Assembly (NCBI GenBank): GCA_036763105.1
Contig: JBAIYS010000004.1
Span: forward strand, 62,001 to 126,000
DNA length: 64,000 nt
Direction: 5' to 3'
From: Peptococcaceae bacterium 1198_IL3148
Lineage (GTDB): Bacteria; Bacillota; Desulfotomaculia; Desulfotomaculales; Desulfohalotomaculaceae
The notes beneath the pieces were generated by a model. That model was not told where the DNA came from, searched no databases, and was given only the letters and a program-made list of their open reading frames with translations. Position numbers and translations under genes: made by a program. This document shows positions 26,649 through 34,550 of this stretch, one piece after another. The stretch's first letter is position 1; every line of letters begins with the position of its first letter.

Positions 26649-26816
26649 ATGGACGTTGATATGAGTGTTGATGAAGTATTGGCTCAAATTAGGCAACTTC
26701 GTAATGATGGTCAGTCACTTAGTAAGAAAAAAATAAAGCAATCTCACCCAGAATTGATGAGAAGTGCTTTGTATTATTTTCCCAGTTGGGAGCATGCTAT
26801 TGATAATATTAAATAG
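26649..26816 (+). CDS. Small protein resembling a homing-endonuclease-associated repeat
   Basis: A 55-residue protein, MDVDMSVDEVLAQIRQLRND at the start, followed by GQSLSKKKIKQ and ALYYFPSWEHAIDNIK. The pattern of a short helix, a G-x-x-L/S turn, then an A-L-x-x-F-x-S-W-x-x-A-I helix resembles the homing endonuclease associated repeat (HNH_repeat), here as a lone single unit. GGAGG lies about 12 bases upstream. It is flanked by a terminator on each side, so it is an independent transcription unit. Function unknown; DNA binding is a guess from the family. Confidence 0.65.
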   Translation: MDVDMSVDEVLAQIRQLRNDGQSLSKKKIKQSHPELMRSALYYFPSWEHAIDNIK

Positions 26817-26823
26817 ATCTCAT

Positions 26824-26853
26824 AAACACCCATTATGGGTGTTTGTTTTTACT
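26824..26853. terminator. Bidirectional terminator
   Basis: AAACACCCAT and ATGGGTGTTT arms with a minimal loop and a following TTTTT separate the 55-residue protein gene from the convergent YaaR-like gene. Confidence 0.8.
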
Positions 26854-27277
26854 GATAAATATCTAAAAGTAATCCAGCAATTTTATCTACTTTAGCGATT
26901 ACTTCTAGCGTGTCCTGTTGCTCGCTTAAAAAGTGATTAGTTAATTGTTCTACCTCTTGATCAATAATTTCAATCCTTAGATATAGATTACTGTAATCAA
27001 CACTTCTTACCCGTTTAATTTTATGATAATTTTTTAGCACATAAGCAAGATATTCTCTAATTTGTTCCTTATATTCCATCACATTTTCAGGTGTAATCTG
27101 TTGCTTAAGTTTATTGCCTAAATCTTTAATTTTATCTAGCATTTCTTTAAGTTGCTGTTTGGTATGGTCTTTGTTAGCCATATCCATAAAATTCGAAAAT
27201 GATTTTTGATTTTTGGCATCCACTCTCTTGGTATCTTTAGTCCATAGAGACTGTTTATTGATGTTAGATATTTTCAT
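26849..27277 (-). CDS. YaaR family (DUF327) protein
   Basis: A 142-residue, highly charged helical protein matching the YaaR/DUF327 family, with the conserved EYKEQIREYLAYVLKNYHKI region near residues 69-88 and a RSVDYSNLYLRIEIIDQEV segment after it. The family is common in spore-forming Firmicutes but its role is not established. It is transcribed with dut, which lies upstream on the same strand with a 30-base gap. ATG start. Confidence 0.8.
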   Translation of the reverse strand: MKISNINKQSLWTKDTKRVDAKNQKSFSNFMDMANKDHTKQQLKEMLDKIKDLGNKLKQQITPENVMEYKEQIREYLAYVLKNYHKIKRVRSVDYSNLYLRIEIIDQEVEQLTNHFLSEQQDTLEVIAKVDKIAGLLLDIYQ

Positions 27278-27307
27278 ACTTACCCCGCCCTAAATTTTCC
27301 CCAATGT

Positions 27308-27748
27308 TTAGTTTCCTGTGCTGCCAAACCCGCCGGAACCCCTAGCGGTATGGTTTAACTCCTCACATTCCACAATCTCAATGGCTGGTAACCGATGAAT
27401 GATGGCCTGGGCAATTCTATCCCCCGGTTGAAATGTTACTGCATGATTTCCAGCATTGTATAATAGAACCTTTACCTCACCGCGGTAATCGGAATCCACT
27501 ACGCCCACAGCATTACTTAAAGTGATACCATGCTTTTTGGCATTACCACTGCGAGGATAGATTAGCATTGCGTAACCCGGTGGCAACTCAAAGGCCAGAC
27601 CGGTGCTAGCAGCGCGATGTTCGCCTGGTTTTAGGTAAATTTCTTCAACGGTATGTAAGTCGAAACCAGCACTTCCCAGTGTGGCTTTAATTGGTACTTG
27701 TGCGTCGGGGGATAACTTTTTTACCTTTATCTTTGCCTGATATTCCAT
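27308..27748 (-). CDS. dut: Deoxyuridine 5'-triphosphate nucleotidohydrolase (dUTPase)
   Basis: A 146-residue trimeric-type dUTPase with the standard motifs: AGFDLHT near residue 27, PRSGNAKKHGI near residues 65-75, GVVDSDYRGE near residues 82-91, GDRIAQ near residue 113 and the C-terminal arm RGSGGFGSTG. It hydrolyses dUTP to dUMP, keeping uracil out of DNA. It lies before the YaaR-like gene on the minus strand. RBS GAGTG before the ATG at 27748. Confidence 0.96.
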   Translation of the reverse strand: MEYQAKIKVKKLSPDAQVPIKATLGSAGFDLHTVEEIYLKPGEHRAASTGLAFELPPGYAMLIYPRSGNAKKHGITLSNAVGVVDSDYRGEVKVLLYNAGNHAVTFQPGDRIAQAIIHRLPAIEIVECEELNHTARGSGGFGSTGN

Positions 27749-27816
27749 GTTAAGCTCACTCCTAAATTATCTGTTGACCCCTACATTATAATATTTTTTC
27801 TTCCCCTTGGCTAGGA

Positions 27817-27846
27817 TTGACATAATATTACCTAGGTAGGTATAGA
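27817..27846 (+). promoter_or_regulatory. Candidate promoter with palindromic spacer
   Basis: TTGACA (27817-27822) and TATAGA (27841-27846) are 18 bases apart, and the perfect palindrome TACCTAGGTA (27829-27838) sits in the spacer, a place where a dimeric regulator could bind. It precedes the polyferredoxin gene. Confidence 0.4.
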
Positions 27847-27870
27847 GCAAAAAATACACAAGCCCTAGTG

Positions 27871-27914
27871 TTGACTAGATAGAACTCACATGTTAACATA
27901 TACCCATGGGGGTA
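27871..27914 (+). promoter_or_regulatory. Second candidate promoter with CsoR-like operator
   Basis: TTGACT (27871-27876) and TAACAT (27894-27899) are 17 bases apart. Directly downstream TACCCATGGGGGTA (27901-27914) resembles the CsoR copper-sensor operator pattern TACCC...GGGGGTA. The regulator is not in the window, so this is tentative. Confidence 0.35.
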
Positions 27915-27987
27915 GGGGTAGTGGTTAAAAAGTAATTAACATTGAATTAAACTATGAGATTAAGAGAAATATAGGGAGGTCAATAAA

Positions 27988-28680
27988 ATGAGAAAGAATG
28001 ATTTGCAAATCAGCAGATTTCGTAAACAGGCAATTACATGGGTAGTGCTACCTGGGGTGCTTATTGCCGGATGGCTTTACCCACCGGTGGGTTTTGCATT
28101 ATTGCTTTGCATGATCGGCGCCGTTGGCTTATCTTTCTTCAGAGGCAGAGCATGGTGTGACTGGATGTGCCCCCGAGGGGCGTTCTTTGATATCTTTTTT
28201 TACCGACCCCACCAAAGCAAGCCGATACCGGCATGGCTGCGTGCTAAAAAATTGCGTTATTTCATGTTAGGGTTGATTGTAGTGGTGTTGGGTGGGCAAT
28301 TATACTTTGCTTGGGGAGATCTTTATGGCATGGGTATGGCATTCACCCGGTTGCTTACAACCACAACTGTGATTGGTATAGCACTTGCTTTGTTTGCCCA
28401 CCCCAGGGGCTGGTGTCATATTTGCCCAATGGGAACACTGGCCAGTATTTTTGGTAAAGGTAAGATGCCTTTATTTGTTAACGGCAGTAAATGTACCGAG
28501 TGTGGTAGGTGTTCTTCAGCTTGTCCGATGGGATTAACTCCCAATGGAGATAAGGAAAGTGGAATGCTACTTGACCCTGATTGTATCAAGTGTGGTAGTT
28601 GCACCGCAGTCTGTGCCAGAAAAGTCCCCAGTTTTGAAGAGTTAAACCAAGGGATGCTTGTAGAAAGAAAGGGTGCTTAA
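27988..28680 (+). CDS. Membrane 4Fe-4S polyferredoxin (NapH-like)
   Basis: A 230-residue protein with about four transmembrane helices (near residues 12-30, 32-50, 88-105 and 118-135), two CxxxCP-type motifs after helices (WCDWMCPRGAFFD and WCHICPMGTLAS) and two ferredoxin motifs at the C-terminus (CTECGRCSSACPMG and CIKCGSCTAVCARK). This is the layout of NapH/MauN-like quinol-linked electron carriers. It stands alone, so its donor and acceptor are unknown. Good RBS AGGGAGG. Upstream operators hint at metal- or redox-dependent control. Confidence 0.85.
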   Translation: MRKNDLQISRFRKQAITWVVLPGVLIAGWLYPPVGFALLLCMIGAVGLSFFRGRAWCDWMCPRGAFFDIFFYRPHQSKPIPAWLRAKKLRYFMLGLIVVVLGGQLYFAWGDLYGMGMAFTRLLTTTTVIGIALALFAHPRGWCHICPMGTLASIFGKGKMPLFVNGSKCTECGRCSSACPMGLTPNGDKESGMLLDPDCIKCGSCTAVCARKVPSFEELNQGMLVERKGA

Positions 28681-28738
28681 CAATCAGATATATGCTAAAA
28701 TATTGGGCAAAATCTTTTTAGTTATGGAGGTTCTTTCT

Positions 28739-29098
28739 ATGGAATGGATTTTATTTGATTATCCCAGATGAAGTACTGTTAAAAAGGCCAAGGAGTGGCT
28801 TAATCAAAAGGGCATTAAATTCAACACCCGTCATATAGTTGACCAAAATCCTACCAAGGATGAAATTAAGGATTTACATGTTAAAAGTGGTTTAGAAATT
28901 AAAAAAATGTTTAATACCAGTGGTAAAAAATATAAAGAGTTAAGAGTTAAAGATCAATTAAAAACTGCCAGTGCAGATGAATTGTATGAGTTACTAGCAT
29001 CCGATGGTATGTTGGTGAAACGGCCAATTTTAACCAACGGACAAAAGGTGTTAGTGGGCTTTAAAGAAACAGAGTGGGCGCAACTACTGGGAGTATAA
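28739..29098 (+). CDS. ArsC/Spx-family selenoprotein with in-frame UGA at the active site
   Basis: A gene of 120 codons whose 11th codon (28769-28771) is TGA; all others are sense until TAA. Translation gives MEWILFDYPR, then Sec, then STVKKAKEWLNQKG, and further on NTSGKKYKELRVKDQL and LVKRPIL, the pattern of the YffB/ArsC/Spx thioredoxin-like family (P-x-CST-x-x-KA). The TGA is exactly at the catalytic cysteine. GGAGG lies 8 bases before the ATG. A hairpin at 28785-28801 fits a bacterial SECIS. No resolving cysteine is present in CxxC spacing. Likely a redox enzyme related to arsenate reductases; the substrate is unknown. A recent nonsense mutation is the alternative but less likely. Confidence 0.82.
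28785..28801 (+). promoter_or_regulatory. Candidate bacterial SECIS element
   Basis: AGGCCA pairs with TGGCTT (6 pairs, one G-U) around an AGGAG apical loop. The loop begins 20 bases after the UGA, within the usual bacterial range (about 16-37), and has G at its second position, as bacterial SECIS loops usually do. Confidence 0.65.
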
Positions 29099-29101
29099 CG
29101 T

Positions 29102-29138
29102 AAAGCAGGTTTCCTTGTTTAAAGGAAACCTGCTTTTC
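29102..29138. terminator. Bidirectional terminator
   Basis: A perfect 15-base-pair stem (AAAGCAGGTTTCCTT with its complement) and a 5-base loop ends in T-runs on both strands, between the selenoprotein gene and the convergent charged-protein gene. Confidence 0.88.
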
Positions 29139-29144
29139 TAATTA

Positions 29145-29732
29145 TTAAGCGTTGTTAATACCGGCTGTCACTTCATTTTCCAGCTGATTTAATTCTTCTT
29201 CAGTTAGTTTTCGCTTTAAGAATTTTTCTAAGGCATTGATGGAGGCCACCAAGGCCACCCTTTCTACGTTTACCCGGGGTTTAGGTTCAAAGTAACTGGG
29301 TTCAGGTATTTTGGCTGATGGTAGCCCTGGACTCAATTGATCAGCCATTTGATCTAGGGAAGGGGGTTCCTTTTCATTGTATGTTAACTCAATGTTTTCA
29401 TCATCTGCTATATTTCCCATGGTGGACCTGATGAATTCCTCAGCTTGTTCTTGTAGTTCTTTTTGTCTGCGTCTTTCTTCGGCCTTTTGTTTTCTTTCCA
29501 GTTGTTTAATTTTAGCCAGCTCAATATTTTCTAATACGTTGACTAATTCTTCTTTATGCCCTTCAATAAATTCTTTATCCACCTCGGGATTGTTTTCAGC
29601 TAATTCAATCAAGCCTTCTTGATTGCGGATCACTACCTGAAGGGAAGGGTAGTATTTTAATGGCAGTTTAGACCATTCTTTATTATATTCTTGTCCAGAG
29701 ACGGTAAAAAGTGACTCATTCTTTTTTGCCAT
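29145..29732 (-). CDS. Hypothetical charged coiled-coil protein
   Basis: A 195-residue protein from MAKKNESLFT. The N-terminal part (SGQEYNKEWSKLPLKYYPS) is followed by a strongly charged helix rich in K/E/R/Q (about residues 70-115, probable coiled coil) and a C-terminal helical pair ending KRKLTEEELNQLENEVTAGI. No known family is recognised. The ATG at 29732 is used; an in-frame ATG three codons upstream and a farther start at 29762 are possible. It is transcribed alone and ends at a bidirectional terminator. Confidence 0.7.
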   Translation of the reverse strand: MAKKNESLFTVSGQEYNKEWSKLPLKYYPSLQVVIRNQEGLIELAENNPEVDKEFIEGHKEELVNVLENIELAKIKQLERKQKAEERRRQKELQEQAEEFIRSTMGNIADDENIELTYNEKEPPSLDQMADQLSPGLPSAKIPEPSYFEPKPRVNVERVALVASINALEKFLKRKLTEEELNQLENEVTAGINNA

Positions 29733-29794
29733 TGGCCTCATTCCTTTCCTGTTTTTAGTCACCAGCTAATTATACAACATTATTAATGATAATG

Positions 29795-29890
29795 GGTTTT
29801 TCAATTAACCTTTTGTCTGAATAAAAAGACACCTGGGCTGCGTTATTAACAATACATAAAGGGGCCGTTGCAAGTTTTGCAACAGCCCCA
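29795..29890 (+). repeat. Dispersed repeat, copy A (inverted partner at 32769-32870)
   Basis: About 95 bases match the reverse complement of 32769-32870. Shared blocks include GTTTTT-AATT-ACCTTTT-TCT, AAAGACACCT, CGTTATTAACAAT and CATAAAGGGGC-GTTGCA-AGTTTTGCAAC. The inner end forms a GTTGCAAG/TTTTGCAAC hairpin that can terminate the GltD-like gene. It carries no gene. Confidence 0.75.
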
Positions 29891-29923
29891 GCATATCAAT
29901 ATCTCAGGTTTGCTTAATTAACA

Positions 29924-31159
29924 TTAAGAATTACTTATATACTGGTCTATGGCTTCTGCCACTCTTTTGGAAACCCTTACCGCTTCCACTACGGTTTTGG
30001 CCCCTGTGACCACATCTCCCGAAGCGAATACACCTTCACGGGTGGTTCTGCCGCAGTCATCAGTAATTATTAACCCCCAATTGTTAATTTCAATTCCCTT
30101 TGTGTTGGCTACGATGTTTGCCCGTGGACCTTGGCTAATGGCGATAATTACCGAATCCGCTGCAAAAACTGCTTCCGAATCAGCCACTTCCACCAGTTTG
30201 TTGTCTCCGTCATCAGTAACCATTGCTTTGGCTTCCACATATTTAACACCGTCATCAATTATTTCAATTGGTTGCTTATAAAACTCAAATTTGACGCCAT
30301 CTATTTTAGCATATTTTACTTCGTAATCTCGGGCTGTGATGTCGTCAGGTCCCTTTCGGTACATAATAGTGACTTCTTCAGCACCTTGCCGCAGCGCAGT
30401 TCTCGCCACATCCATGGCCACGTTGCCAGCGCCCACAACACACACTTTTTTACCTAAATTGTAAACTTCTGGATTTTTTAAATAGTCAATGGCGAAATGG
30501 ACATGCCCCAGACTTTCTCCTTTGATGCCCATGGCTTTTGGCTTCCAAACCCCGGTGCCAATAAAAATAGCCTTGTAACCATCCCGAAATAAATCATCGA
30601 TGGTGATATTAGGACCAATTAAGGTATTAGGTCTAATTTTTATGCCCATGGCCAACAGCTTATCCTTTAATCTGGTGAGAATGGATTTTGGTAGCCTAAA
30701 CTCAGGAATGCCGTATCTTAAAACACCACCAATTTTGTCATGGGCTTCAAAAATGGTAATGTCATATCCTTTGGTGGCCAGCATAAAGGCGATGGTAATA
30801 CCGGCTGGTCCAGAACCAACGATGGCAACTTTTTTGGTTTTGTCGATCTGGTTATCCGGCTTAAATTTATCGAGAAAATAATCAGAAATATAGTTCTCTA
30901 TAGAGCTTATTTGGACGTTGGTACTTTTTTTACCTAATATGCAGTGACCTTCGCATTGGGCTTCGTGTGGACAGACCAATGAACAAACAACGGATAGGGG
31001 ATTATTTTTAAAGAGCATTTCCCCCGCCTGATCTATTTCACCTGCTAATAACAGCTTAATTACTTCATTAATTGGTGTGTTAACGGGGCAACCTTTTTTA
31101 CACTGCGGCTTTTTACACTGCAAACATCTGCTGGCTTCTTCCAATATATGTTTTCCCAT
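29924..31159 (-). CDS. NAD(P)-dependent oxidoreductase, GltD (glutamate synthase small subunit)-like
   Basis: A 411-residue flavoprotein with an N-terminal iron-sulfur domain (cysteines in CLQCKKPQCKKGCP and CSLVCPHEAQCEGHC), an FAD-binding VGSGPAGIT near residue 114 and a second dinucleotide fold VGAGNVAMD near residue 244. It resembles GltD, SudA and NfnB. No glutamate synthase large subunit or NfnA partner is adjacent, so it may feed another acceptor. The next gene upstream on this strand is malic enzyme, a source of NAD(P)H. It is somewhat shorter than GltD (about 470). Confidence 0.85.
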   Translation of the reverse strand: MGKHILEEASRCLQCKKPQCKKGCPVNTPINEVIKLLLAGEIDQAGEMLFKNNPLSVVCSLVCPHEAQCEGHCILGKKSTNVQISSIENYISDYFLDKFKPDNQIDKTKKVAIVGSGPAGITIAFMLATKGYDITIFEAHDKIGGVLRYGIPEFRLPKSILTRLKDKLLAMGIKIRPNTLIGPNITIDDLFRDGYKAIFIGTGVWKPKAMGIKGESLGHVHFAIDYLKNPEVYNLGKKVCVVGAGNVAMDVARTALRQGAEEVTIMYRKGPDDITARDYEVKYAKIDGVKFEFYKQPIEIIDDGVKYVEAKAMVTDDGDNKLVEVADSEAVFAADSVIIAISQGPRANIVANTKGIEINNWGLIITDDCGRTTREGVFASGDVVTGAKTVVEAVRVSKRVAEAIDQYISNS

Positions 31160-31243
31160 TATGTCAACTCCCTGTTGAGAATACTATGATTATCTCAACA
31201 TTTTATCAGTGGGTCAAGTCAATAAATAAATAATCTACACCAC

Positions 31244-32656
31244 TTATATTATTCCTACCGCCTCTTGAGAAAATTTCATGCAAACGCCGGTTTGTTCGGC
31301 AGCAGTGACCACTGCTTTGGCCACCGCAGGCACTACACCTTCGTTAAATACAGAAGGGATAATATTTTCTGCTGACAATTCATTTTCCTTGATTGTGCCG
31401 GCTAAGGCGTGGGCGGCTGCAATACACATTTCATTGTTAATTTTTCTGGCATGACAGTCTAAAGCCCCACGAAAAATACCCGGAAATGCCAACGCGTTAT
31501 TAATTTGATTGGGGAAATCGGATCTGCCGGTTGCTATCACTGCACAAATGTCTTGGATTTCTTCAGGTTTAACTTCAGGCTCAGGGTTTGCTAGGGCAAA
31601 CACAATGGGCTTTTCGGCCATGTTAGCAACATCTTGTTTGGTTAATAAACCCGGAGCCGAAACACCGATAAAAACATCCGCATCTTTGATTACTTCAGTT
31701 AAATTACCTTGCAATCCATGGTGATTGGTGTTTTCGGCAATCCAAACTTTGATGGAGGACAAATTGGGACGGCTTTTAGTAATGGCACCATTTCGATCAC
31801 ATACAATGATGTTTTTAACACCGGCGCCAATGAGTATCTTGGTAATGGCTACCCCAGCAGCACCAGCGCCACTTAATACAACTTTAATATTTGTCAACCC
31901 TTTGCCCACAACCTTCAAAGCATTGATCAAACCTGCCAGAGTTACTACCGCTGTGCCATGTTGGTCATCGTGAAATACCGGGATGTCCAGCATTTTAGAT
32001 AACTTGTCTTCTATTTCAAAACATTTAGGGGCGGCAATATCTTCGAGATTGATACCGCCAAAGACCGGGGCACAGGCTGCTGCCACTGCAATAATCTGTT
32101 CGGTGTCATGTACATTTACGCAAAGGGGAATTGCATCCACATTGGCAAATTGTTTAAATAGTGCTGCCTTACCCTCCATTACCGGTAAAGCTGCCTCTGG
32201 CCCCAGGTTGCCTAATCCTAATATGGCTGATCCGTCAGTAACAATAGCCACGGTATTACCCTTCATAGTCAAATTGTATGCTCGGTATGGATCGTTAGCT
32301 ATAGCTTGAGACACTTTGGCCACGCCGGGAGTATAAACAATGGACAGGTCTTCCCAGTTGTTGATGACACGTTTAGAATTTACTTCAATTTTTCCGCCCA
32401 AGTGACTGTTAAAAACCCGATCTATAATACTTACCACTTCTACATCGGGCATGTTTTTCAAAATATGTACCAGTTCATCTAATTTACCTTGGTCGTAAAG
32501 CCTTACCATTAATTGTCTAGTAGTGTGAGTGGGGGAGGCCGAAACTAAGTCTATCGCTCCCAGGCTACCACCCTCATCGCTAATTATTGTCAGTATTTGG
32601 GCTAACTTACCAGGGCGGTTCGGTAGTTTAATAGTAATTAATATATTAGTAGACAT
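31244..32656 (-). CDS. NAD-dependent malic enzyme with N-terminal ACT domain
   Basis: A 470-residue protein: an ACT-like regulatory domain at residues 1-80 (ITIKLPNRPGKLAQILTIIS), then malic enzyme with YTPGVAKVSQAI, the FHDDQHGTAVV metal/substrate region near residue 225 and the Rossmann motif VVLSGAGAAGVAI. It decarboxylates malate to pyruvate. The ACT domain suggests control by an amino acid or similar ligand. It is followed 84 bases later by the GltD-like gene, and the pair lies between the two inverted repeat copies. Confidence 0.93.
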   Translation of the reverse strand: MSTNILITIKLPNRPGKLAQILTIISDEGGSLGAIDLVSASPTHTTRQLMVRLYDQGKLDELVHILKNMPDVEVVSIIDRVFNSHLGGKIEVNSKRVINNWEDLSIVYTPGVAKVSQAIANDPYRAYNLTMKGNTVAIVTDGSAILGLGNLGPEAALPVMEGKAALFKQFANVDAIPLCVNVHDTEQIIAVAAACAPVFGGINLEDIAAPKCFEIEDKLSKMLDIPVFHDDQHGTAVVTLAGLINALKVVGKGLTNIKVVLSGAGAAGVAITKILIGAGVKNIIVCDRNGAITKSRPNLSSIKVWIAENTNHHGLQGNLTEVIKDADVFIGVSAPGLLTKQDVANMAEKPIVFALANPEPEVKPEEIQDICAVIATGRSDFPNQINNALAFPGIFRGALDCHARKINNEMCIAAAHALAGTIKENELSAENIIPSVFNEGVVPAVAKAVVTAAEQTGVCMKFSQEAVGII

Positions 32657-32768
32657 ATAACTGCACCTCTCTTAGTGTAGTTTGAATACTTAATATTTAT
32701 ATTAAACATTGTATATTGTATACAATTAAATATTAAAATTTTTAACTTAATATGTCAACAAAAAAAGG

Positions 32769-32870
32769 AACTGTTGCAAAACTTTGCAACAGCCCCTTTA
32801 TGAATTGTTAATAACGAAACCTAGGTGTCTTTTACCTTTGCTTTTTAGATAAAAGGTCAATTAAAAAACC
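32769..32870 (-). repeat. Dispersed repeat, copy B (inverted partner of 29795-29890)
   Basis: This is the reverse-complement counterpart of copy A, with an extra 8-10 bases near CAAAGGTAAAAG. The end next to malic enzyme is a TGTTGCAAAAC/TTTGCAACAG hairpin. It lies in the spacer between malic enzyme and the flavoprotein gene at 32970. Confidence 0.75.
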
Positions 32871-32955
32871 AGCACCTGCTGCCGGAGACAGCCGGATGAG
32901 CTTAGTTCGGTCTGCGCAACTATCCTCAAAGTGAGCAGTGCAGCAGGCGCTGGGT
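32866..32955 (-). terminator. Structured 3' region with terminator of the 32970-34364 gene
   Basis: Read on the minus strand, CCAGCGCCTGCTG (32953-32941) pairs with CAGCAGGTGCTGG (32881-32869), 12 of 13 positions, and a T-run follows. About 59 bases between the arms contain further hairpins (TAGTT/AACTA and CCGG/CCGG). It can terminate the upstream flavoprotein gene, but the enclosed domain is unusually elaborate for a terminator. The rest of the 32657-32969 spacer is only this and repeat copy B. Confidence 0.6.
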
Positions 32956-32969
32956 TTAGTTTCTTTTTA

Positions 32970-34364
32970 CTAACCTATTTTATTTAAAATATCTCGGGCA
33001 GCTAATACGCCAGAAACTGAAGCTTGCATTAGGCCTCTGGTTATGCCTGCACCATCACCGATGGCGTATAAACCGTTAATGGCGGTTTCCAGTTGTGGAC
33101 TTACCGACACTCTGGAGGAATAAAATTTCACTTCTACACCGTAAAGCAATGTGTTTTTGCCATACATTCCGGGGCAGATGTTATCCAATGCCTTTAAGGT
33201 TTCCATGATTGGCACCAGATGCCTGTGGGGCAGTACATATGAGAGATCCCCTGGTACCGCGTCTTTAAGGGTGGGTTTCAGTGCCAGCTTTTTCATGCGA
33301 TCAACATCAGTTCTGCGTCCCATTTTCAAATCTTCCAGTCGTTGTACCATAATGCTGCCGCCAGTGAGCATGTTACCTAACTGGGCAATGTACTTCCCGT
33401 ATCTAATGGGGTCATCAAAGGGATCGGTAAATCTAGATGACACCAGCAATGCAAAGTTAGTGTTTTCAGATTTGACGGAACTATAGCAATGGCCGTTAAC
33501 TACTGCCAGGCCTTCATCATAGTTTTCTTGGGCTACAAAACCGCCGGGGTTCATGCAAAAAGTTCTGACCTTGTTTTCAAAGGTATCACTATAATAAAGA
33601 AACTTAAATTCATATAGGCGATCAGTAATTTTATCGGTTACACAGCGTGGAACTTCAACCCGCACACCAATGTCCACCTGATTGCTGGTGGTTTGAATGC
33701 CCAATTGTTTGCATTCATTATGAAACCAATCGGCACCATTTCTACCAACGCTGACCACAACATAATCAGCGTAGAATTTTTCATTATTGGTTTCGACACC
33801 GATTACTTGCATGGTGTTTTTATCGTGAAGCACATGCTGAACTATGGTCATGTCGCGAATATCGACATTTGGATAGGCCTTAATGGTTTGGTACATCTCA
33901 TCCATTATGCGGGCACTATCTTCAGTACCTAAGTGCCGCACCGGGCACCTAACCAAGTTTAAGCCATAACATTTGGCTTTATAGCTCACTTGGTCGGCAA
34001 ATTCGCTGTCGTAATATATCTTTTCATTACCGCCATAACCTAAATATATACTGTCAACGTAATTGATTAATTCACTTACCTTTTCTTCGCCCCAAAATTC
34101 ACTCAGAACCTCTCCGCCTACTTCTGGAGATAAACTAAGTTTGCCGTCACTAAATGCACCGGCACCACCCCAACCAGAAGTGATGGAACAGGGAGTACAA
34201 TTGGTACAATTAAAGGTTTTGCGTTTTGGGCATTTCCGGTTCTTAATAATTCTTCCTTTTTCTAGTATTAATAGCTTAGTGTCTGGTTTTTCTTTTAATA
34301 ATTCCAAGGCTGTAAAAATTCCTGCTGGCCCAGCTCCAATGACAATGACATCGTATTTGCTCAT
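32970..34364 (-). CDS. FAD-dependent oxidoreductase (COG2509 family)
   Basis: A 464-residue flavoprotein beginning with the dinucleotide-binding motif VIVIGAGPAGIFTALEL, then a cysteine-containing KCPKRKTFNCTNCTPC segment, a glycine-rich SGWGGAGAFSDGKL loop and a C-terminal AIGDGAGITRGLMQASVSG that closes the FAD site. It belongs to the uncharacterised FAD-dependent dehydrogenase group COG2509. The substrate is unknown. The cysteine cluster near residues 44-57 may hold an iron-sulfur centre or zinc. It is transcribed alone. Confidence 0.82.
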   Translation of the reverse strand: MSKYDVIVIGAGPAGIFTALELLKEKPDTKLLILEKGRIIKNRKCPKRKTFNCTNCTPCSITSGWGGAGAFSDGKLSLSPEVGGEVLSEFWGEEKVSELINYVDSIYLGYGGNEKIYYDSEFADQVSYKAKCYGLNLVRCPVRHLGTEDSARIMDEMYQTIKAYPNVDIRDMTIVQHVLHDKNTMQVIGVETNNEKFYADYVVVSVGRNGADWFHNECKQLGIQTTSNQVDIGVRVEVPRCVTDKITDRLYEFKFLYYSDTFENKVRTFCMNPGGFVAQENYDEGLAVVNGHCYSSVKSENTNFALLVSSRFTDPFDDPIRYGKYIAQLGNMLTGGSIMVQRLEDLKMGRRTDVDRMKKLALKPTLKDAVPGDLSYVLPHRHLVPIMETLKALDNICPGMYGKNTLLYGVEVKFYSSRVSVSPQLETAINGLYAIGDGAGITRGLMQASVSGVLAARDILNKIG

Positions 34365-34550
34365 CGGTTTTCACCTCATATAGTACATATTTTAACCAAT
34401 AGATTATACCACGTTAAAGATTAAAAAGAAATATTAATCCATGTTAAACTTTTTAAAATACTTCTGGTATGATAAAAAAGGTATCTATATTTAAATACAG
34501 AATTAATTTTATAAAAAAATATTATAGAATGGGTGAGTCTCTAAGTAACA

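Noticed and set aside
28907-29098. A separate 63-residue gene
   Set aside because: It is the C-terminal part of the UGA-containing ArsC-like gene; there is no ribosome binding site at 28907 and the family homology continues upstream through the UGA.
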